NCBI GenBank assembly: GCA_013298745.1
Contig: JAAFIT010000065.1
Location: forward strand, 1-9,448
Reading direction: 5' to 3'
DNA: 9,448 nt
Source: Sphingomonadales bacterium
Lineage (GTDB): Bacteria > Pseudomonadota > Alphaproteobacteria > Sphingomonadales > Sphingomonadaceae
Shown: positions 6,571 to 9,448 of the stretch, in pieces
Numbering within the stretch: the first letter of the stretch is position 1
Layout: each line of letters opens with the position of its first letter
Notes under the pieces: generated by a model
Seen by the model: the letters and a program-made list of their open reading frames with translations, nothing else
What the model was told of the DNA's origin: nothing
The model's database searches: none
Translations under genes and position numbers: made by a program

Positions 6571-7364
6571 CGTGTGAATTACCCATCACGTTAGAACCGG
6601 GCAAGCACGCCAGTTGGTGTGATGATATTCTCGCCTTCGCCGGTCCGACACGCCCGGTGGCGGCGACAATCCCCGGCTTGATCTGGCACCCGCCCGCCGC
6701 CGCGGGTGACATGCTCGTCGCAAGTCGGCGGACGCCGTGCACGATGGTGTTGATCGATGGGTTGATGGAAACGCGGATGCCGCCGCTGCACAAGGAGATC
6801 CTGGTGTTGATGGCGGAAGGTTTTCGCGTCATCGGCGCCGCCAGCATGGGGGCGTTGCGCGCAGCGGAGCTGGCGCCGCTCGGCATGCTCGGGGTCGGTC
6901 ACATTTTCGCTGCCTATCGCCAAGGCCGGCTGTTTGCTGATGACGAGGTCGCGGTGCTGCACGCGCCGGCGGAACTCGGCTGGCGGCCCCTCACCGAAGC
7001 GATGGTGGACATCCGCGCGACGCTCGCCGCTGCGGCGCGAGCCGGTGTCATTTCTCTGGCAACGGCGCGCTGGCTGCGAAAGACAGCGATAGCTGAAAAT
7101 TTCCGCGACCGAAGTTGGCAACGGCTGCTCGACACACCCGGCCTTGCGGCCGACGACCGTCAGGCGATGCTGCGTTGGCTGCCATCGGGACGCGTGGCCT
7201 TGAAGCAGGCTGATGCCGTTGCCGCGATCGAACTGGCGCGTGCCTTGTCAGCCACGCCCGCGCCGCGACTGGCGCCGCCGCCCGAAACCGTATTCCTTCG
7301 CCGATTACGAGAATTCACTGAGGGCAATTTGGGTCCTAATTCCGCATTTGACCCTGTGCCTTGA
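6567..7364 (+). CDS. tfuA: TfuA family protein, YcaO partner
   Basis: 265-residue TfuA-domain protein. Family knowledge: TfuA is required for trifolitoxin production and partners YcaO proteins in thioamide formation, where it is thought to help supply sulfide. Conserved blocks are all present: FAGPT (24-28), AGD at 46-48, the VLIDG...HKEIL region (61-79), GAASMGALRAAEL (90-102), GMLGVG near 106, DDEVA (125-129) with His132, and TEAMVDIR (143-150). The C-terminal half is Ala/Arg-rich helical. About 20 residues precede the first conserved block. Upstream in-frame codons back to TAG at 6492 contain no start codon, so ATG 6567 is the only sensible start. It lacks its own Shine-Dalgarno and is probably coupled to the leader ORF at 6517. 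It is divergent from the YcaO operon, and its G+C content matches the resident genes to the right rather than the small gene. Confidence 0.88.
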   Translation: MTCELPITLEPGKHASWCDDILAFAGPTRPVAATIPGLIWHPPAAAGDMLVASRRTPCTMVLIDGLMETRMPPLHKEILVLMAEGFRVIGAASMGALRAAELAPLGMLGVGHIFAAYRQGRLFADDEVAVLHAPAELGWRPLTEAMVDIRATLAAAARAGVISLATARWLRKTAIAENFRDRSWQRLLDTPGLAADDRQAMLRWLPSGRVALKQADAVAAIELARALSATPAPRLAPPPETVFLRRLREFTEGNLGPNSAFDPVP

Positions 7365-7429
7365 GATGTAACCGGCTTGAAACAGAGGAATCCTGCAAAA
7401 CACGCGCCTTCTCGGCGGTACCAATCAGG

Positions 7430-7454
7430 GGCACAGGCCAGCCGCGATTGTGCC
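7430..7454. other. Short inverted repeat between convergent genes
   Basis: GGCACA (7430-7435) and TGTGCC (7449-7454) can form a six-pair stem with a 13-base loop in the 106-base gap between tfuA and the oxidoreductase gene. Neither strand has a T tract beside it, so a terminator role is unproven. Nothing else is visible in the gap. Confidence 0.2.
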
Positions 7455-7470
7455 AGGGGTTGCTGCAAGG

Positions 7471-8055
7471 TCACGCCACCAGCTTGCGGGCAGCGTCCTT
7501 GAAGCCCTCGATCTTCGCCGGCGTGGCATCACGGATCGGGCCGATCGTTTTCATGTGGGTGACCTTGAATCCGATGAAGTCGAGAATCTGCCGCCGCAGC
7601 ACATTCAGCCAGCCGTTGCGATAACCGAGCCACAGATACCAGCCCGGTGTATCGGTGGTGATCAGCACGCGTGATGTTCGGCCCTCGAACAGCTTTTTCG
7701 GAAAGTGGCCGTCGCCTTCATAGGCAAAGGCGATGCCTGGCAGAAACACCCGGTCGAAAAGCCCCTTGAGCTTTGCAGGCGCTGCCCCCCACCACATCGG
7801 ATGAAAGAGGATGAGCGTGTCGCACCAGCGCAGCGCCTCGAGGAACATCAGCAGATCGGGCTCATGCTCCTGCCGCTTGTGGTAACCATCCGCCAGATTG
7901 GGATCGAAGCTGAGCGCCGCCAGATGCAGCGTCTGCACCGCCGCGCCCCGCGCTTCTGCCGCGTTGGCCGCGACCATGGCCAGTGATCCGCACAGCGATT
8001 CCGCTGCGGGGTGGCCGTTGAGCACGAGAACGCGTGACGCAGCGGAGATTGTCAT
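7471..8055 (-). CDS. Flavodoxin-fold NAD(P)H oxidoreductase (quinone reductase-like)
   Basis: 194-residue cytoplasmic FMN/FAD protein of the NQO1/KefF/MdaB-like family, which transfers two electrons from NAD(P)H to quinones or similar acceptors. After a beta strand (RVLVLNGHP, 8-16) comes the flavin-phosphate loop region ESLCGSL (19-25). The diagnostic HPMWWGAAPAKLKGLFDRV at 85-103, followed by LPGIAFAY, is the second flavin/dimer contact typical of this family. Its length is normal. The start ATG at 8055 is preceded by AGGAA with an eight-base spacer. It lies 37 bases downstream of the hydroxybutyrate dehydrogenase gene on the same strand and is probably cotranscribed. The physiological acceptor is unknown. 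Confidence 0.85.
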   Translation of the reverse strand: MTISAASRVLVLNGHPAAESLCGSLAMVAANAAEARGAAVQTLHLAALSFDPNLADGYHKRQEHEPDLLMFLEALRWCDTLILFHPMWWGAAPAKLKGLFDRVFLPGIAFAYEGDGHFPKKLFEGRTSRVLITTDTPGWYLWLGYRNGWLNVLRRQILDFIGFKVTHMKTIGPIRDATPAKIEGFKDAARKLVA

Positions 8056-8092
8056 TGGGCAAATTCCTGAATGGCCTTGGGTTGCACGCCGG

Positions 8093-8872
8093 CTACTCCA
8101 TGAACCAGCCGTGGCTGACGATGATCGATTGGCCGGTCAGGGCGTTGGTCGGGAAGGCGGCAAGGAATACCGCGGTGCGCGCCACATCGTCGACCGTGGT
8201 GAATTCACCATCGACGGTCGCCTTGAGCATCACCGTCTTGATCACGGCTTCCTCGCTGATGCCGAGCGCTGCGGCCTGTTCGGGGATCTGCTTGTCGACC
8301 AGCGGGGTGCGCACAAAGCCGGGGCAGATGACGTTGGTGCGCACCCCATGCGCCGCGCCTTCCTTGGCGACCACGCGCGCCAGGCCCAGCAGGCCGTGCT
8401 TGGCGGTGACATAGGGCGCCTTCAATACCGAGGCCTCCTTGGAATGCACCGAACCCATGTAGATGATGCTGCCGCCGCGTCCTTGCGCATACATGTGCTT
8501 CAGGCAGGCGCGGGTGGTGAGGAAGGCGCCATCGAGGTGGATGGCGAGCATCTTCTGCCAGTCCGAAAATTTGAACTCGTTCACCGGCGCAACAATCTGA
8601 ATGCCGGCGTTGGAAACCAGCACGTCGATGCCGCCAAAGCGCGCCGCAACCGCTTCGATGCCGGCGTCGACGGCCGCTTCATTGGTCACATCCATGGCGA
8701 GGCCCATGGCCCGCGTGCCACTTGGATCGAATTCGGCAGCGACCGCAGCGGCGCCATCGGCGTTGAGATCGGCGATCGCCACCTTGGCGCCGGCGTCGAA
8801 GAACTGTTTGGCGATCTCGCGACCGATGCCGCTGGCGGCGCCGGTCACAACGGCAACTTTATCGGTCATCAT
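8093..8872 (-). CDS. bdhA: D-3-hydroxybutyrate dehydrogenase (SDR family)
   Basis: 259-residue short-chain dehydrogenase that interconverts D-3-hydroxybutyrate and acetoacetate with NAD(H), in ketone-body or polyhydroxybutyrate use. The Rossmann cofactor motif TGAASGIG is at 10-17 and SNAG at 87-90. The catalytic set is Ser141, Tyr154 and Lys158 (YVTAK). Residues matching substrate-binding positions of characterised enzymes are visible: Gln92 after SNAGI, His143 in SVHS, Lys151, and Gln195 in DKQIPEQA. The C-terminus SHGWFME is in keeping with this subfamily. The start is the first of two adjacent ATGs (8872 and 8869); AAGGAG at 8887-8882 sits nine bases upstream of the first. It is likely the first gene of an operon with the oxidoreductase at 7471-8055. 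A different hydroxyacid substrate is possible but less likely. Confidence 0.88.
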   Translation of the reverse strand: MMTDKVAVVTGAASGIGREIAKQFFDAGAKVAIADLNADGAAAVAAEFDPSGTRAMGLAMDVTNEAAVDAGIEAVAARFGGIDVLVSNAGIQIVAPVNEFKFSDWQKMLAIHLDGAFLTTRACLKHMYAQGRGGSIIYMGSVHSKEASVLKAPYVTAKHGLLGLARVVAKEGAAHGVRTNVICPGFVRTPLVDKQIPEQAAALGISEEAVIKTVMLKATVDGEFTTVDDVARTAVFLAAFPTNALTGQSIIVSHGWFME

Positions 8873-8913
8873 GGGCAGCGACTCCTTGGGTCAGCGAGAT
8901 GCTGTCTCCCTTA

Positions 8914-8933
8914 CGCCGAGCCAACGCCCGGCG
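8914..8933 (-). terminator. Hairpin downstream of hrpB
   Basis: On the minus strand CGCCGGGC and GCTCGGCG form an eight-pair stem (one G-U) closing a GTTG tetraloop, 43 bases after the hrpB stop and about 40 bases before the next start codon. There is no T tract, so it is either a weak or factor-assisted terminator or a processing/stability element. Confidence 0.35.
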
Positions 8934-8976
8934 GGAAGATATGGTGCCGCTGCTCGCGACGAAAATTCGGCTATTC

Positions 8977-9448
8977 CTATTGGCCCGGTCGCTTGGCGCG
9001 CAGCGTCGGCACGGCAGCAGCGGGGTCTTCGGGCCACGGATGCTTGGGATAGCGGCCGCGCAATTCGCGCCGCACCTCGGCCCAACTGCCGGCCCAGAAG
9101 CGCGGCAGATCGGTGGTCACCTGGATCGGCCGGCCGGCGGGGGAGGTGAGGGCGAGTGTGAGCGGCACCCGGCCCGCGGCGACGGTCGGATGCGTGCCGA
9201 GGCCGAACAGGGTTTGCACCCGCATCGCCACTGTCGGCCCGGCAACGGCTGCATAGTCGATGCTGTGGTGGCTTCCAGCGGGCGTTGTGAATTGGGTGGG
9301 GGCAAAGCTGTCTAGCTGGCGGCGCAGGCCCCAGTCGATCGTGTTGGCGAGCGCCTCGCACAGCGCGGCGTCAGTCAGGTCGCCGAGCTTGCGCTTGCCG
9401 GCGAGCAGCGGCACCAGCCACGCGTCGAGGCGGTCCATGAGGCCGGTA
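8977..9448 (-). CDS. hrpB: ATP-dependent helicase HrpB, C-terminal end (partial)
   Basis: The frame is open from the right window edge to TAG at 8977-8979 and gives the last 156 or so residues of a DExH-box helicase of the HrpB family. The HrpB-specific C-terminal region is recognisable: LDAWLVPLL near the start, the repeated hydrophobic strands around RVPLTLALTSPAGRPIQVT, DLPRFWAGSWAEVRRELRGR, and the hallmark KHPWPEDP close to the end, finishing in a basic tail. The helicase motifs lie outside the window. HrpB is a widespread single-copy bacterial protein whose precise role is still poorly defined. It marks this end of the window as ordinary chromosome. The gap to the dehydrogenase is 104 bases. 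Confidence 0.85.
   Translation of the reverse strand, partial: TGLMDRLDAWLVPLLAGKRKLGDLTDAALCEALANTIDWGLRRQLDSFAPTQFTTPAGSHHSIDYAAVAGPTVAMRVQTLFGLGTHPTVAAGRVPLTLALTSPAGRPIQVTTDLPRFWAGSWAEVRRELRGRYPKHPWPEDPAAAVPTLRAKRPGQ

Noticed and set aside
7898..9052. 384-codon plus-strand frame opposite the oxidoreductase and dehydrogenase
   Set aside because: It is His/Gly/Arg-rich and antisense to genes with intact catalytic motifs.

Overview
The window looks like a Gram-negative, probably alphaproteobacterial chromosome. It is GC-rich, encodes a lipoprotein-type periplasmic adaptor for an ABC exporter, and has an ordinary block (flavodoxin-fold oxidoreductase, 3-hydroxybutyrate dehydrogenase, HrpB helicase) at its right end. 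A sphingomonad-like host is possible, but that is only a guess from protein flavour.

Left part (1-2863, + strand): the tail of an unrecognised gene, then a tightly packed three-gene exporter of the DevC/DevB/DevA (MacB-like) type: FtsX-type permease, membrane-fusion lipoprotein and ATPase. These genes overlap or lie within about 10 bases of each other. They are followed 78-96 bases later (depending on the start used) by a large cytoplasmic regulator at 2960-4804. It has a SARP/BTAD-type winged helix, a TolB-like middle and TPR repeats.

Centre (4898-7364): the interesting part. A YcaO-family protein (- strand) is preceded in the same apparent operon by a 95-codon, cysteine-free, Tyr-rich small gene with a strong ribosome binding site and a good sigma-70-like promoter. 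Divergently transcribed across a 207-257-base AT-richer gap is a TfuA protein. YcaO-TfuA pairs are known to install backbone thioamides (thioamitide RiPPs, McrA thioglycine), and tfuA was first named for trifolitoxin production. The small gene is therefore a candidate RiPP precursor or substrate, though it resembles no precursor family I know. The tfuA leader carries a hairpin, a strong Shine-Dalgarno and a 17-codon ORF whose stop overlaps the tfuA start (ATGA), which suggests translational coupling or leader control.

Right part (7471-9448, - strand): a NAD(P)H:quinone oxidoreductase-like flavodoxin-fold protein, a 3-hydroxybutyrate dehydrogenase with intact catalytic residues, and the C-terminal end of the helicase HrpB. 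These look like resident chromosomal genes.

Working model (inference): the small peptide is modified by YcaO with TfuA, exported by the DevBCA-type system, and controlled by the SARP/TPR regulator. The gene set is compact; no leader peptidase, RRE protein, dehydrogenase or methyltransferase is visible. The link between the exporter/regulator block and the YcaO-TfuA block rests on proximity only. No gene-free stretch exceeds 300 bases, and I saw no tRNA, rRNA, CRISPR array or insertion sequence.
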